A stretch of DNA of 64,000 nt from Albugo candida (taxonomy: Eukaryota; Oomycota; Peronosporomycetes; Albuginales; Albuginaceae): assembly GCA_905220665.1 (NCBI GenBank), contig CAJNAR010000191.1, forward strand, positions 1-64,000, read 5' to 3'. The notes beneath the pieces were generated by a model. That model saw only the letters and a program-made list of their open reading frames with translations, made no database searches and was not told the origin of the DNA. The stretch's first letter is position 1, and every line of letters begins with the position of its first letter. Shown piece after piece: positions 22,862 to 34,064 of the stretch. A program made the position numbers and the translations under genes.

Positions 22862-23236
22862 GATGAAATACATCAGCGCGAGTAGCTTCAACGCATTTCA
22901 TGGAAGAACACAATCCCTTCAATACGTCGCCAATATCTGAAGTCCACAGCTAAATCTGCTACCAAGTTCCAAGCGCAAATCTATTGTAACTGTTGGTTGT
23001 CAAAAGTTTCTGTAAGCCGTGCGATGTATATGTGACAAAAAATCTACCGACTTATTTGCCGACGCATCAATTTGTCGTCTCCCTGTGGATAAGAGAGTCT
23101 CATGAGGTAAGAGCAGCTAGTTCACGTAACCGATTTCCTTACTTGGACATCAGCTAAATATAACAGGTAACGTCAATCATATCGGTTACGATCGCTGTGG
23201 TCTTCCCTTCAGTCAAACATTTATCTTCTCGTAAAC

Positions 23237-23524
23237 ATGCGATCAGGTCAACGAGTCGTTCAATCTGCTATCAAACGATGGCTAGGAGACCCAGGAACGT
23301 ATCCGATCATCGTTGTTTGTGGTTTTGCCGGTGCCTTATGTACTTATCAGTGTGGGCGCTATTTGTTTGGACATCCAGACATTTCGTGGAACAAAACTTC
23401 TCGTAATAATACTCTCAAGCATGATCCAGAGGTCGGTGAAAAGTGGCAGTCTCATCGCGTTGGTATAGCTACAATCAGGAAAAACGCTGTAAATGAAGCT
23501 AAAGGGCTTTACAAAGAAGAATAA
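23237..23524 (+). CDS. NDUFA4/MLRQ (B12D)-like mitochondrial inner-membrane protein
   Basis: A 95-residue single-exon protein. A basic N-terminus (MRSGQRVVQSAIKRWL) is followed by one TM helix at about residues 23-44 (YPIIVVCGFAGALCTYQCGR) and then the family-like HPDISWNKTSRNN, which matches the NPDVSWDRKNNP region of NDUFA4/B12D proteins. Family members are 70-100 residues and associate with respiratory complex IV or I in the mitochondrial inner membrane. The start ATG at 23237 keeps the basic leader. The assignment rests on the TM-plus-PDISW pattern and the length. Function in electron transport is inferred from the family. Confidence 0.72.
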   Translation: MRSGQRVVQSAIKRWLGDPGTYPIIVVCGFAGALCTYQCGRYLFGHPDISWNKTSRNNTLKHDPEVGEKWQSHRVGIATIRKNAVNEAKGLYKEE

Positions 23525-24556
23525 AGTGATCAAGCGGTATTTTCCTCCATTCACAACGGTATAGTGGATTTGCATCGAAATTTTAGGTCAGAAGATGCCT
23601 TTGAAGCGTCAAGTAATAGACTACTTGAAGATTAATACAGCAGTCTTGCTTATTTTACTTTTGTACAAGTTCTTGGAATTTCGCTCCGACTAATCCGCAA
23701 TGAGGCCAACCTTTTTTGGCGGGTATACGCATCGATTGATTGACAGCTGTTCGCACGGTGGCTACTCTACTTCCTCTCAATGTGGAAATGCATGCCAGTT
23801 TCACTCTGATGCTTGGATAAAGCTGGTGCTGCTACTTGCTACAAGTAAAGTACTCATCGAGTTATTGCTATTACTCCAAACAACTGATACAAGCCCTGCA
23901 GATTTACAACCAGGGAATACTCTCACGCGTATCAATATGCTACTGTCACTATCAGAATTTTCTTTTGTCATCGTTGTTGACAAGCTCCCAGCCCGGTAGC
24001 GAATGTATCTGACGATTCACCAAATACATCACTGGACGACATCGGGTATGCAGTGCGACTTTTTGAGCGACATTGCAAATATAAAACCGCATTGTGAAAT
24101 CAAACATATATGAAAAAAGGCTTTGCTTGAGGAATTGTTTGCAACGCTCTGCGCATATGCCACAATCATGTGCGTATGCGTAGTGTCATACTACGGTAAG
24201 TATGGCGAAAAGCAATTGTTACCGATGCTATTGAGTAGCTGCTGTACTATTTACAGGTGAGTCATGCAACTACACTTAAGGGCTCAACAGCTTGTGTCGG
24301 ACCCAAAGCCGCCGCATTTCACGTCTCGATATATCCATAACTAGTATAATAATATTAGTCCGGAATTATTTAATAACGAGCCAGCCAAACACTTGTCAGA
24401 TATTCAGGGTGCATGTAAGCAATCTGCTTTCGAGTGCATATCTCAGATCAAACAGATTTTTGTTGCATAAAGATCTGCAGCACTGACGTCTATCTCTTTA
24501 GCAAAATGGCGTAAAAAATCAAGATTGCTTTGGCTCATCGTAAAGCTAGACCGATT
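23525..24556. other. Region without a supported gene
   Basis: The 1 kb after the NDUFA4-like gene contains short ORFs on both strands (plus 23700-23999, minus 23983-23801) that overlap each other and show no domain. Nothing here is supported as a gene. Untranslated sequence of the flanking genes is the simplest reading. Confidence 0.4.
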
Positions 24557-25053
24557 AAATGTGCTTCATAATCAACAGCTTGGTGCTAGCGGGTTCATGA
24601 AAAATCTCATCACTTCGGAGCAATGATAATTCTTCATGTAGCACATTCTGAAAAATAAATGAGGATAATTCTGTGGAATTGATGAGATGTACGAATCAAA
24701 GTGACTTTTTACACACGGCAAAAAGTAGTTAAGACCATCGGCTAAATGCAATCTCATGACCCCTCTTTGACCGTGAAGTTGAAAAAGTTTGAACAAATCT
24801 GTGTTGTGCAATCCCATGAAAAGTGATCGGTATTTCTAAGAATCCCTTATCCACGAATCGTGGATTGATTGTTGAATGGCACACGTGTTTCCTATCACAC
24901 GCACTGGGTCCTATCCTATTTTGCTTGGATGTAGTGTCTAGTAATAGTGGAACAGCTAGAACTGAAAGTCATTACAAAGCACCACCATTTTTCTAATCAA
25001 TCATGGCTTTCTGACCCTATCGTAGTAAGGCTGACTGATCGTTGAGAAGCCAT
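24557..25053 (-). CDS. Small multi-exon gene, unknown function (tentative)
   Basis: The best-supported exon is minus 24647-24557, preceded by a polypyrimidine-like acceptor (TTATTTTTCAG). It encodes NVLHEELSLLRSDEIFHEPA and then stops. An upstream exon ending in GLNYFLPC with a GTAAAA donor joins it in phase 0, across an intron of about 66 bp. That exon may begin near 24835 after a TTCTTAG acceptor. A possible first exon begins at ATG 25053 (MASQRSVSLTTIGSESHD), but its link is unproven. No domain was recognised. It lies 129 bp from the 3' end of the SMYD-like gene and on the same strand. Confidence 0.35.
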
Positions 25054-25182
25054 GTAAATCTCGACGTGCAAGTATTTCTCAACACGAAGCAATCAGTCAG
25101 AAAGGTACACGTAAGACTGGATATTATATAATCAACTCTTTTAGCTCCTACCTGCCACTTTCTCATTATTTATCTGTTGCTG

Positions 25183-26845
25183 TTATATGAGATCTTTGAA
25201 ACGCTCAGCCAAGTTGTACTTCGGGCCAGACATCCTTTCCAACCCACGTATGCCATTCTTCAACCAGTCCTGCCTTAAAATCTTCTTTAAAGAAGCTGAG
25301 GTATTTTTATTTGGACTGTACAATAATGTAAGCTCTCCCATGCGGATATCGTGCAGATTTCTTAGTGGATGCAGAGGTGGATACACAAAAGCATAAAATT
25401 TCGATATTCGATATCCGTAGAGTAGAGCACTCTGATGTAGATATTCCATTTCCGCGCCTTCTCTGTAACTTTCGGTTTGTGACTTGGATAGCATAATAGT
25501 CAGATCAGTGAATATCTCAGCTTGAACTCGAAACGCGTCGATGTTGTACATATGTAAATGCGAGCAAACGGTATTGACAAATTCCGAGTCAATGTCTGCG
25601 AATATAGCGCATTTTCTCGTCAAATTCTCACAGCGCCGAAAATCTTCCATCTTGTGTCTTATTTGATTTAATACAGTGTTGCGTGTACTAATTTCAATCA
25701 GCGACCAGTTTTCTAATGGAGCTCCCATTTTATTGGCAACCAATAATGTATCGGTGGTAAGCACACATGAATTTTTCATGGAACAGCGATGACACTGACA
25801 ATCAAAATGATAGCGATTTCGTAAAGCTTTTCTTCTGTCGTCCAAGCAGTTCGCTGGGTCAACTATAAATCAGCATTCAGAACGCATTTGATCTATATGA
25901 CTTCGGATTCAGAAAATTTACCGTATGAAACAGTGATTTCTTCATCTTTTTGGATCGATTTCATCGTCCAAAGCTCTAATTGTGCACTTCTAGGTGCAAA
26001 ACTAAATTCGATCGAATGTTAGGCAATATTTGTAGTGAGGTGATGCAAATGGATGCCATACATTGTGACACAATTAGGATCGCAACTGTGATTCACCATT
26101 GCCCCCAAAGGGTAACACCCAGCTCCAATTTCTAGAAAATTTTCATCCAGGATGCAGAAGTTGTTGCATTGAAATCGACACAGCATTTTTTGTAGATCCC
26201 GTATATGCCACGATTCTAGCCAAACGAAGACTTCAGTTGAATTATGTATATATCGCTTTATATACCTCTAACTAAGCCCAGTTTTTGAGTGAGTAGTGAT
26301 AAGAGATTTGTTTCATTCGTGATGTCAACGGAATGCCACATCAAGTCCATCGGAGAAATACTCAGATCATTCAATTTGTCGGATACAGTACTAGTTTTGA
26401 TATCAAGCGCAAGACCATCAATGCGCCTAACGACGCGACCAAGTAGTAAAATATCGCTAATTTGATGATCTTGTAAACGTAGGGTAGCGAGCTGGCGGAA
26501 AATAGCGCACTCAATACGATGGTCGAGTTTCCAATCGCTTTTTTGGCAAGCTTTTGAGCCTATGATTGCACAGTATCAAAGAGTCCTCCTTGAAGCACGT
26601 TTGCGGAACTCACAGTAATGCGCTATATGACAAGCTCCACATCGTGAAACACAATCTAGCTGCTGGAAACAAACAAAACAACGTTCCTGCCAGTGTCTAA
26701 CGGCCAATATTCTCGCGAAAGGAGATGACAGTAAAACCTGAGACCCTTCTTCTACAAAAGCTGTCCGTAATCTAATGCATCGATTGATCTTCTGCACGAC
26801 ATCACTCTCATCAATCACGTCACTCAAATATATTCTGGTCTCCAT
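25183..26845 (-). CDS. SET-MYND (SMYD-type) lysine methyltransferase-like protein
   Basis: Five exons rebuild a 484-residue protein: 26845-26614, 26559-26266, 26230-26062, 26001-25922 and 25862-25183. All joins keep frame and use GT-AG introns of 54, 35, 60 and 59 bp. The N-terminal half holds a MYND zinc finger (CFVCFQQLDCVSRCGACH, continuing HYCSKACQKSDW...HRIEC). Exon 3 has the SET signature NHSCDPNC, and exon 4 ends in EEITVSYVD. The post-SET cysteines (FDCQCHRC) follow, then an alpha-helical C-terminal region as in SMYD proteins. Family members methylate lysines on histone and non-histone proteins using S-adenosylmethionine. The substrate cannot be told. Length is typical of SMYD1-3 (430-490 residues). 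Confidence 0.88.
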
Positions 26846-26947
26846 TTTATAGTATTGTGTTTAACAATGGCCTTGTATTTCTCGATGTTAAGGAGCTGCA
26901 ATCAGGCGATGCTTGCTCTTTACGATGAAAAATGGTACAACCCGCAA

Positions 26948-27141
26948 TCAGAATAGATTGCATCGAGCTTTGAGCATCTCATATTTTGAGAATGTCCGTG
27001 TAGGGAACGCCACCAAAGATGATATGTGGGCATTAAGTCGATCCGTAAGGGCTCCCAGGTCACGAGCTCTTAATTCGCTTGCCTTCAATCTCACGTAATT
27101 GGTTGACTTGTGAAAGCATATTCCACGACCCGTTTTCGCAT
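26948..27141 (-). CDS. Short coding exon(s), unknown gene
   Basis: A minus-strand frame of about 56 residues ends at a TGA at 26950-26948. It contains LKASELRARDLGALTDRLNA and SSLVAFPTRTFSKYEMLKAR, which look like genuine helical protein sequence. A possible start in another frame (MMRKRVVEYAF) lies at about 27141, so a tiny intron or an indel would be needed to join them. The stop lies 102 bp upstream of the SMYD-like ATG, in the same orientation. No family was recognised. Confidence 0.35.
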
Positions 27142-28135
27142 CATCGCGGCACTTTTAAGCCCGCACCACACTTTCCTTACGCAAACTTCATCATTTAACT
27201 GCTTCAATCACTCCATATTCGCAGTATTGTTTGCTCGAAGCACACAAGTCTAAGCAGACAGCGGCGCTTCACAACTATCACTTCGATCTCCGAATCGCAA
27301 TTTGAGATGTTTATATGGTGATCGAGGAATAGAAAAGATCTCTACTGGGAGGTGTGGTGAAATGGACATTCGACAGCAAAAATTCACTATACTCGGTTTG
27401 ATGATTAATCCATATTAACAGTGGCGATAAGCCTAGTCTCGAAATCCGTGAGTAAGCAAATTGATGGTTCTTGCTCATAAACTTTTGCGTTCATGTCTTG
27501 TTGTGATACCTTGTGAGCGCAATTTGATCTTTGTCGCAAAAACGCAGCACCAGTTTATTTACATATGCGTAAATAAAGTATTTATGACTTTGATGCAGTA
27601 CAAATGATGCCTCCATCTCAGTTTCTTGCAATTATGGTTTGCGATCCTTCGCTGCGCATGCAATAGCTGCTTTACTCGAATCAGAACCACAAAAACGCTA
27701 GTCGCGATAGACAAGCTCGGGATTTAGATAGCGTTGCACGTGGTACACATCAGCGGTGATGGCAAAAGAGCTTGTGATGCTCGATTCAAACCGTTTCCAG
27801 TGAGCCTGGATTGTAATTGCCTCGCTGATTTTGAGTTTGGGATGATTTTGCACAAGCTGAACGATCTGATGCTATCAATTGGAAATGTTCTTCGGGCAAA
27901 ATTAAAGTGTGCAAATGCAATTAGAAAAAACGATTATACTTTTTGCGTTTGTTTACAGTAATGCAGCTTCGCTGTCCACGTAAGGCTTAAATGAAGCTGT
28001 GGAGCAGCGACGCAGCGATTTGGATCGAAATTTCAGTAGACATGTCTAGTTCGTATTGAGCCGGGAGTTTTCACGGTTATCATGTGCCAAAACGTTGTGT
28101 GTATTCAGAAAGCACTCGTTTCTGCAAAATGCGGA
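27142..28135. other. Region without a firm gene
   Basis: Both strands have moderately open frames between about 27725 and 27960. The plus frame encodes LNDLMLSIGNVLRAKLKCAN, and the minus frame encodes SKSARQLQSRLTGNGLNRAS. Neither has a start, splice context or domain that decides the strand. An unplaced exon of a neighbouring minus-strand gene is the likeliest content. Confidence 0.35.
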
Positions 28136-28366
28136 TCACACCTCCGATGCGATGCTAATAAGTCCATTGAGCTCCATTTTTTCTACCTGAGACCCAAAAT
28201 TTGCGAGAAGTTTCATTAAACCATATTTAGGAAAGCAAATAATAAGTGCGATGAGTATCGTTGAAGGTGATGCTGACTTCTGCCAAAGTCGTCTCCAATT
28301 CGCAGCCAGCTCACATTTTGCCATTTCATATATATCTTTTATCAAGTCTTGTTGAATGATCTGCAC
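28136..28366 (-). CDS. Short ORF, probable exon of an unknown protein
   Basis: A 76-residue minus-strand frame, MQIIQQDLIKDIYEMAKCEL followed by a hydrophobic segment (STILIALIICFPKYGLMKLL) and a Glu/Ile-rich tail. The tail codons read GAG then GTGTGA, so an intron donor could replace the stop and the gene may continue downstream. One TM or a buried helix is possible. No domain was recognised. Coding potential is judged only from composition. Confidence 0.3.
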   Translation of the reverse strand: MQIIQQDLIKDIYEMAKCELAANWRRLWQKSASPSTILIALIICFPKYGLMKLLANFGSQVEKMELNGLISIASEV

Positions 28367-28401
28367 TAAGATTCAATGCCTCCTGCTTTGGGTAAATTTC
28401 C

Positions 28402-28551
28402 ATGCGAGCCTGTATACTTGCACTCTTGCTTGCCATTTCGGCATTGCCGATTTCACTGTTCAGCGGTGCACTTGAAATACCTTTTAAGCTGTTTCTATGC
28501 AGGCGATGCCGCTCTTTGATCCAGTTTATATTTTTGCTCCTACCGCTTTGA
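28402..28551 (+). CDS. Candidate small secreted or membrane peptide
   Basis: A 49-residue frame starts with a good signal-peptide-like sequence (MRACILALLLAISALPISLF) but remains hydrophobic to its end (FIFLLLPL). An overlapping frame at 28497-28685 could be a second exon reached through an intron ending TTTCTATGCAG. No cysteine pattern or effector motif such as RxLR is visible. Short and unsupported by homology. Confidence 0.2.
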   Translation: MRACILALLLAISALPISLFSGALEIPFKLFLCRRCRSLIQFIFLLLPL

Positions 28552-28943
28552 TATTGTTGATTCAGCGCGTTCGATTTTCAACGACGCATTTTGGTCAATG
28601 TCCAAAGCTGCTGCTGACTGCACGATACCGCTATTTACTGATAGAGAAACGGCATTTTTTCCACTACTTTATTCTTTGCGCTTGAAATGAGTGAGGATTG
28701 CGTGTTCATTTATTGTCTTTCAAGAACTGAAGCATACAAATGTTCCCGCACGTGTACTTTGGGTTAACGCTATAAAGAATCATGTTAAATGAGTTATACG
28801 ATTGGATAGCAATATACAATAGTTAAAAACTTGGTTGACAAAATTATTTTGGTGGAGAGAAGTTCGTCATAGCAAACGCAATCGATTAGCCAATTCTTAT
28901 TTCGAAATAACTTCCGCCGACGTCGATTTGGCACATCGACTAT
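28552..28943. other. AT-rich intergenic stretch
   Basis: Apart from the tail of the overlapping 28497-28685 frame, nothing coding, repetitive or structured was seen here. It probably contains the 3' flank of the minus-strand gene that ends at 28944. Confidence 0.4.
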
Positions 28944-29867
28944 TTATGCCATTCTAGAGTTTTGCTTGGTGCACGCTTCCAGAAGGGTAGCTTTGCTGTA
29001 ACTCAACTTATCCTGAAATCCGACATTGCTTTTTTCCTTTGCCGGCTTCCGAATATTGAACTGAGTTATAAACATGGTTTCGCTGAGCAGGTTCAATATT
29101 GCGCTCGATTGCGCTTCGTTAAAGTTTGGAAAGTGAAGCAGAAGGTCACGAAGAGTCAAATGTGCAATAGTGAGAATGAAATATTCTGCTGTTACTCTAA
29201 TGATGCCGCTGATGACGATTTGACTTGAACTCTTTGCCAATCTTATTATCTAAAATGAATCAAAAATGCACATACATGGAGTAGTAATCAACTAACTGAT
29301 AGTAAGCATGTTGCACAATATATATTCAAAGCAGCAATAGACTTACGTCCCATCATCATCTTCTTCTGCCTCAAAAAAAAGCCATTGCGTACTGTGTACA
29401 TCGGCGTTTGATGCGACCATTTCCGTCATTACATTCACCACAGGGCACGTTACCTACGCAATAAATGAAATCAATCCCAGATCGCGCTCACTAAACATGG
29501 TCCACGCGTTACTCACCGCTCTACCAAAACTTCGTTGCTTTAGGAGTTTGCAAATCGCTGACTCGGACATGTATTGGCCCTTTCGTTTGATTTCTCGCTT
29601 GAGTGTACGCGTCATTGTGATCGATCTTCCAATGCGATAAAATGCCATATTACTCGTCCAATACGGGTGGACAGTGTAAATGCGATATAAGGTTGCAAGA
29701 AATTCATTCGCTGCAAGTATTGACCACTCATTTGCTTCCACATGCATCATGTTTGATGCACCTTTGAATCCTGCAAAAGGGTGCTGTGTGAACGAAAGTG
29801 AGCACAAGATGAACGTGTCTTGGTGCCTACTTGCTACTTGAACATTCTTAGCGATGCTTCCTACCAT
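28944..29867 (-). CDS. Three-exon gene, unknown function (about 247 aa)
   Basis: Exons 29867-29517, 29453-29347 and 29229-28944 join in frame through GTGAGT...GTAG and GTAAGT...AG introns of 63 and 117 bp, giving 247 residues. An optional 48-bp intron (29837-29790, GTAGCA...CACAG) would also stay in frame and shorten the N-terminus. The sequence has a helix-rich start (EFLATLYRIYTVHPYW), an acidic patch at the second exon end (FFEAEEDDDGT) and LTLRDLLLHFPNFNEAQSSA near the C-terminus. There is no TM, signal peptide or recognised motif. Confidence 0.55.
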
Positions 29868-30221
29868 AACGACAGCTTTGATTTCACTTCAGCGTTCAAT
29901 AAAAGCGAAGCAATCGAGCGAGGAACAACTCCGACCTGAACTTTGATCCGAGGATGGGCTCACTAATGATACTTTGACTCGCAAAGGTTTTCACTCGAGA
30001 AAGATTGTAATGGCACGGAATTTGTGACGCAAAACGTAGCATGTCTTGCGTCAAGACACATAATACAGCAGCCCCCTACTTATCACTAGCTAACTACTAA
30101 GGCGTGGGAGACAAACACCTATCGTATAGTGCGACCAGCAAGTGGAAACATGAGGAATCTCAATCAGCTACAGTAACGATGCTTCTGATTATACACTGAA
30201 ACGTCTGGATCAATTTGACAA

Positions 30222-30615
30222 ATGTATGCAGCGGGTGCGTTTGCTTATCCTAACGTGATATCAGGCGAAATCTACGTGCCTGGTCGAGTCACGGATGAAC
30301 ATGCAGGTGGTCAGACATATAGCCTAGTCTAACGTTGAGGATGGCAAGCGAGCTGTCAAACGATCTTTTCGATCCGTTATCAAAAATTACCTATTACTGA
30401 ATCCTGCAAATTTGAAATGGATCACTTCTAGTCGTTTACCAGATATCGGCTATTTGAATGACATGCGATTGAACATGGTACCGGTTCTGACACAGCAGCG
30501 AGAGTATCATGATAACAAAATTCTGCCACACGGAGGATTATTCAGCATTCAAATCAAACTACGAGGCATGGAACTTTCAGCTCCTGAATCTTGCTGTCTA
30601 CTGTATTGTATATAA
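30222..30615 (+). CDS. Small two-exon protein, unknown function (about 113 aa)
   Basis: Exon 1 (30222-30275, MYAAGAFAYPNVISGEIY) and exon 2 (30328-30615) join in phase 0 across a 52-bp GTGCCT...CCTAG intron. Exon 2 begins SNVEDGKRAVKRSFRSVIKN and ends LSAPESCCLLYCI. Its stop lies 3 bp from the stop of the convergent CRT-like gene, so the 3' untranslated regions must overlap. The donor choice is inferred from frame, not from consensus strength. No family was recognised. Confidence 0.45.
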
Positions 30616-30618
30616 CAG

Positions 30619-32091
30619 CTAAATTTGGACTACGCGGATGTCTCGTTCATTTGGTTCACTCGAAGCGATTAGTGCTTCAGTGAGTTCACTAGAATGCTCA
30701 CCGGTTCTTCTTTTTAAAATGTCTTCGTCATCAAAACATTCTTGAAATAGCTGCGCGCGTGTCGAACGCATAGTTTTGGATATAAGCTCACCAAAAAATC
30801 GGTAGACAAAGAGACCAAGCATGATCAAAATCAAACCGAAAATGTCTTTTGACGCCAGTGGTTCATGCCCGGGCATGAAAGGGAATGTGAAAGCTACGTT
30901 TCCGAGTGGGACCATAATTGTCATCGCCTACGTAAGAAAAATGAACTATACATCGCTAGTAATGCAAAGGTATATCGCGTACCAAGTACAATATGTTGGA
31001 ACTACCGAACTTCAGGATGAAAATGATTAGAATATTGTATAGTATGTTGAAAAAAAGGTAGATGGTGACGTATACTGGTGCGCGGCTGCAATCATCAGGA
31101 TACGGTTCTTCGTATATCGAATTATGACCCAAATAACATCGGAAGCCGTTCCATAGATTACTGGGTAGTTCCGAAGGTGATACAGACGGACTTCCAAGCA
31201 TTGCAATGGGAATTGTCAAAGGCAAGCAGATGATGAATTGATAAATAGCGACCCAACCATTCAGATAAATCGCATCCATTTCTGCTTCTCCGAGGTGTTT
31301 TTCCTTATACACGCTCGACAAACACATTGGAATACAACTCAGAATCATTACGAGCGCCCATGCGAACGAGTTACTTGTTTCCAAGTCCAAGAAATCGAAT
31401 GCTTGCAAATTTGATGCCGCAAGCGAAAGATTTGGACCAAGCACAATAATAAGTCCGAATGTAACAATACCCGCGCCAAAATATTGAGAATTTGTGTATT
31501 GTGTGTGAAGCCATATGCTAGATATGATCATGGAAATAGGAATGGCGGCTTGTCCAAGAAGAATCAAAATTGATCCTCCAAGGTAAGTTGCCGCGAACAC
31601 CTGCAAGATACCAGAGAAGCCATCCAGCGCACCCATCACGGCGAATGTTTTCTTCGGAATCATCTGCTGCTCCATCGTAATGGACTTTCCATATTTGAGC
31701 ATTGGAAGAATGTATGCAAAGCTGATGGGAATCTATGATCACAACAGTATCAATGATACGATCGGCGAGGTGTTTTGTGGCTATGTACATAAATGAAAGT
31801 GGTCAAAAGGTTAAGGAACGTTGGATAATTCCGCATAGGAATTGTTTGAAGCCTTGAATGAAAATTGGAGCTATAAGCGACACGGAAGGATGAGAGATCG
31901 CTAATTCTTACTTTTGGAAAACTAGAAAATGAAGCAATTACGATGCTGTTATGCGATCATCACTTATACATAAACATACTTTTGTTGCCAAGTCCGATCA
32001 CAACGAGAGCTACAAACGAAATTGCTAGTTTTGTCTCACGCTTGGCCAAAAGGTTAGCCTCCATTTTAGGTTCCCTCGCAACTGATTTCAT
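30619..32091 (-). CDS. CRT-like (chloroquine-resistance-transporter family) membrane transporter
   Basis: Four exons give 414 residues: 32091-31970, 31852-31789, 31732-30983 and 30927-30619. Joins restore family sequence at each boundary: LVVIGLGN into LQTIPM, NYPTFLNLLTTFIY into IPISFAYILPM, and NILYLA into MTIMVPLGNVAFTF. The family core VMGALDGFSGILQVFA is present, as is the C-terminal MTIMVPLGN...GHEPL block. About ten TM helices are expected. CRT-like proteins belong to the drug/metabolite transporter superfamily and in other organisms move peptides, thiols or drugs across vacuolar or plastid membranes. The substrate and location here are unknown. Length matches the family (about 400-430 residues). 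Introns are 117, 56 and 55 bp. Confidence 0.9.
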
Positions 32092-32143
32092 AAAATCGAT
32101 TGCTTTATTTAATAAAATAAAAATTCTTCCTTAAGTTCGAAAA
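32092..32143. promoter_or_regulatory. 52-bp divergent intergenic promoter
   Basis: The whole space between the ATG of the CRT-like gene (minus) and that of the acyltransferase gene (plus) is 52 bp of AT-rich sequence. Both promoters or 5' leaders must overlap here or lie within the neighbouring coding region. No TATA or Inr-type motif can be assigned with confidence. Confidence 0.5.
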
Positions 32144-33440
32144 ATGGAGCAGATACGCCTGAGCTGGCGCGGCATTGTGTTTCTCTTAGTGTTGCTTGTA
32201 ACGGGATCTATAGCGCTTTTTACTGTTCTGACACCTCTATTTATATTGACATTAGTATCTCGTGCCATTTTACACACGAAAAATCCATTATTCCGAAGAA
32301 TATACGATTTTTATCGTCAAGCTGCTCACACGATGTACGCCCAAAGCTCGGGTAATATGCGGTTCTCTCGGATAAAAAGTTAAAGATTTAATTTGTAGTC
32401 AGTGGATGTGGATGGGACTGGTGGTCATGCTGATCAAGAATTTGTTTCATACAAAAATATTATGTTTTGGTGATGAGAGCACGAAACAGAATGAAAAAAA
32501 GATGATCAACGAACGGGCTCTTTGGCTTTCCAATCATCGAACAAGAATTGATTGGATGGTACTGTGGTCGTTAGCTCTTGATACGGGAACTCTGGGCCAT
32601 CTGAAAATCGTTCTTAAACATACTTTGCGGATGATTCCGGTTTTCGGATGGGCCATGCAGCATTTTATGTTCATCTTTCTGGTCCGTATAGCTATACATC
32701 AATGTCTTTCTGTCCTTTAATGTTGTATATGCTAAAAGCGCCGTAGTTGGGCTGAGGACAAGAAACAACTATCATTCTTGCTACCGTTCCTTGGGTCATA
32801 TGAGCCCAATTCCTCCTATCTATTTTTTCCGGAAGGCAGTGACTTGAGTGAGAAAATGGTTGAGAAGAGCAACGCATTTGCAAAGTCGAAAAGTCTCGAA
32901 GCACGGCAGTATACTCTACATCCAAGAACAAAAGGATTCGCGTTCATAATCGACGAAGTATTTCCTCACTTGGACGCGATATACGATATCACAATGATGT
33001 ATATTGATCACACAAAAGGCGAGAGACCTTCAGAGCTATCGCTTATATCTGGACGGATGCCCAAAGAGGTCTATTTCTACATCGAACGCTTACCCGTCGA
33101 CTCGCTCCGGTCCGAAATCGGCAACACCAAGCGCTTGTCAACGTGGATCGAGTCCAGATTTCAACGCAAAGAGACTACACTGAAAACGTTCTATGAGAAA
33201 GCTCATCAACTACCAGAAAATGCGAAACCTTTATTCGATGAATACAAAGCTTCAAAGTCGTGGCTTATCCTGTGCTATTGGGTTGGTATCATCGTGTTCC
33301 CTTCGATCCTCCTCGTAATGGTCGAGATACATATTGTTCTGATGTACATAATGGGAATCTGCGTAGCTTACATCCTGTCAACCTCATTTTTCAATGGAGC
33401 GGATAACTTCATTTTTCATATACGACAAGAGAGCCAGTAA
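32144..33440 (+). CDS. Lysophospholipid/lysocardiolipin acyltransferase (LCLAT1/AGPAT-like)
   Basis: Three exons (32144-32334, 32399-32681, 32739-33440) make a 391-residue protein, with introns of 64 bp (GTACGC...TAG) and 57 bp (GTCCGT...AAAG). The splice choices restore family sequence across each junction. The acyltransferase motif I is NHRTRIDW (NHxxxxD), and motif III is FFPEGSD. An N-terminal TM helix (residues 8-33) and a C-terminal hydrophobic pair (about 328-370) fit an ER-membrane enzyme. Such enzymes transfer acyl groups from acyl-CoA to lysophospholipids, for example lysocardiolipin or lysophosphatidylinositol. The precise substrate is not shown. Typical family length is 370-415 residues. 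Confidence 0.9.
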
Positions 33441-33605
33441 TACGATAATGCTGCTCAGTGGGTCATAGATTTTTCAATTTAAGATCTCATCATCATCCGA
33501 ACGAACCGAAATAATGATCTGATCGCACGTGCAGCAAGTTTGCTGCCTGCACGTTCTATGCTCAAGTCGATTTTGGAATAGAGTTTTTGTTATGCATATC
33601 CATAG

Positions 33606-34064
33606 TCATAAGCTAATTCCAATGCTTGTCTGATCTTTCTCATTAATACCTTCCGCTGCCTGACGGAGAATAGTACTCAGTCGATCGATGTCGTCTTGTT
33701 GGAAGCGACCCGCACAGTCATCTATGAGTAGATGGTAATCTACCAGCGCGGTGGGCCAATGGTTAAGTAATTGAAGAATCTCGTTACTGGTCAAATTGAA
33801 TCTCTCTTCCTTTATTCGAGTCAGCACATTCTGAACAATGTGATTTGTGAACTTGCGTTCCAAAAAGTACGATTTCGATAAGAGTTTCTGTACTTTGTGA
33901 TTCATCCATGAGCTCTCTGAATGGTTGGCGCTAGAGATCGTGCGTTCTCGTCGACGATCTTGTAAAACTTCGTAAACTTCATAGTTTGTAAGGGATGCTT
34001 CGAATGACATTAACACTTTCATTATCGCAAATCTCGGGCGCTCGTAACCAATTAATTTTGTCAA
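33606..34064 (-). CDS. RNA polymerase III subunit RPC9 (CRCP/Rpb4-like)
   Basis: The frame encodes LTNYEVYEVLQDRRRER near its start and NEILQLLNHWPTALVDYHLL in its C-terminal half. These match the LSNYEV and LNxRP(T/V)xxVE blocks of the Rpb4/RPC9 superfamily. RPC9 pairs with RPC8 to form the Pol III stalk in the nucleus. The family normally starts just before this NYEV motif, so ATG 34022 (MKVLMSFEAS, 138 residues) is the likely start, and the 14 residues upstream may be non-native. An alternative is the homologous Pol II Rpb4, but the short length and the lack of the long N-terminal acidic region favour RPC9. Single exon. Confidence 0.78.
   Translation of the reverse strand: MTKLIGYERPRFAIMKVLMSFEASLTNYEVYEVLQDRRRERTISSANHSESSWMNHKVQKLLSKSYFLERKFTNHIVQNVLTRIKEERFNLTSNEILQLLNHWPTALVDYHLLIDDCAGRFQQDDIDRLSTILRQAAEGINEKDQTSIGISL

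Noticed and set aside
23700..23999. Plus-strand 99-residue ORF after the NDUFA4-like gene
   Set aside because: No recognisable domain, overlapped by a minus ORF of similar length, and no splice or start context favouring it.
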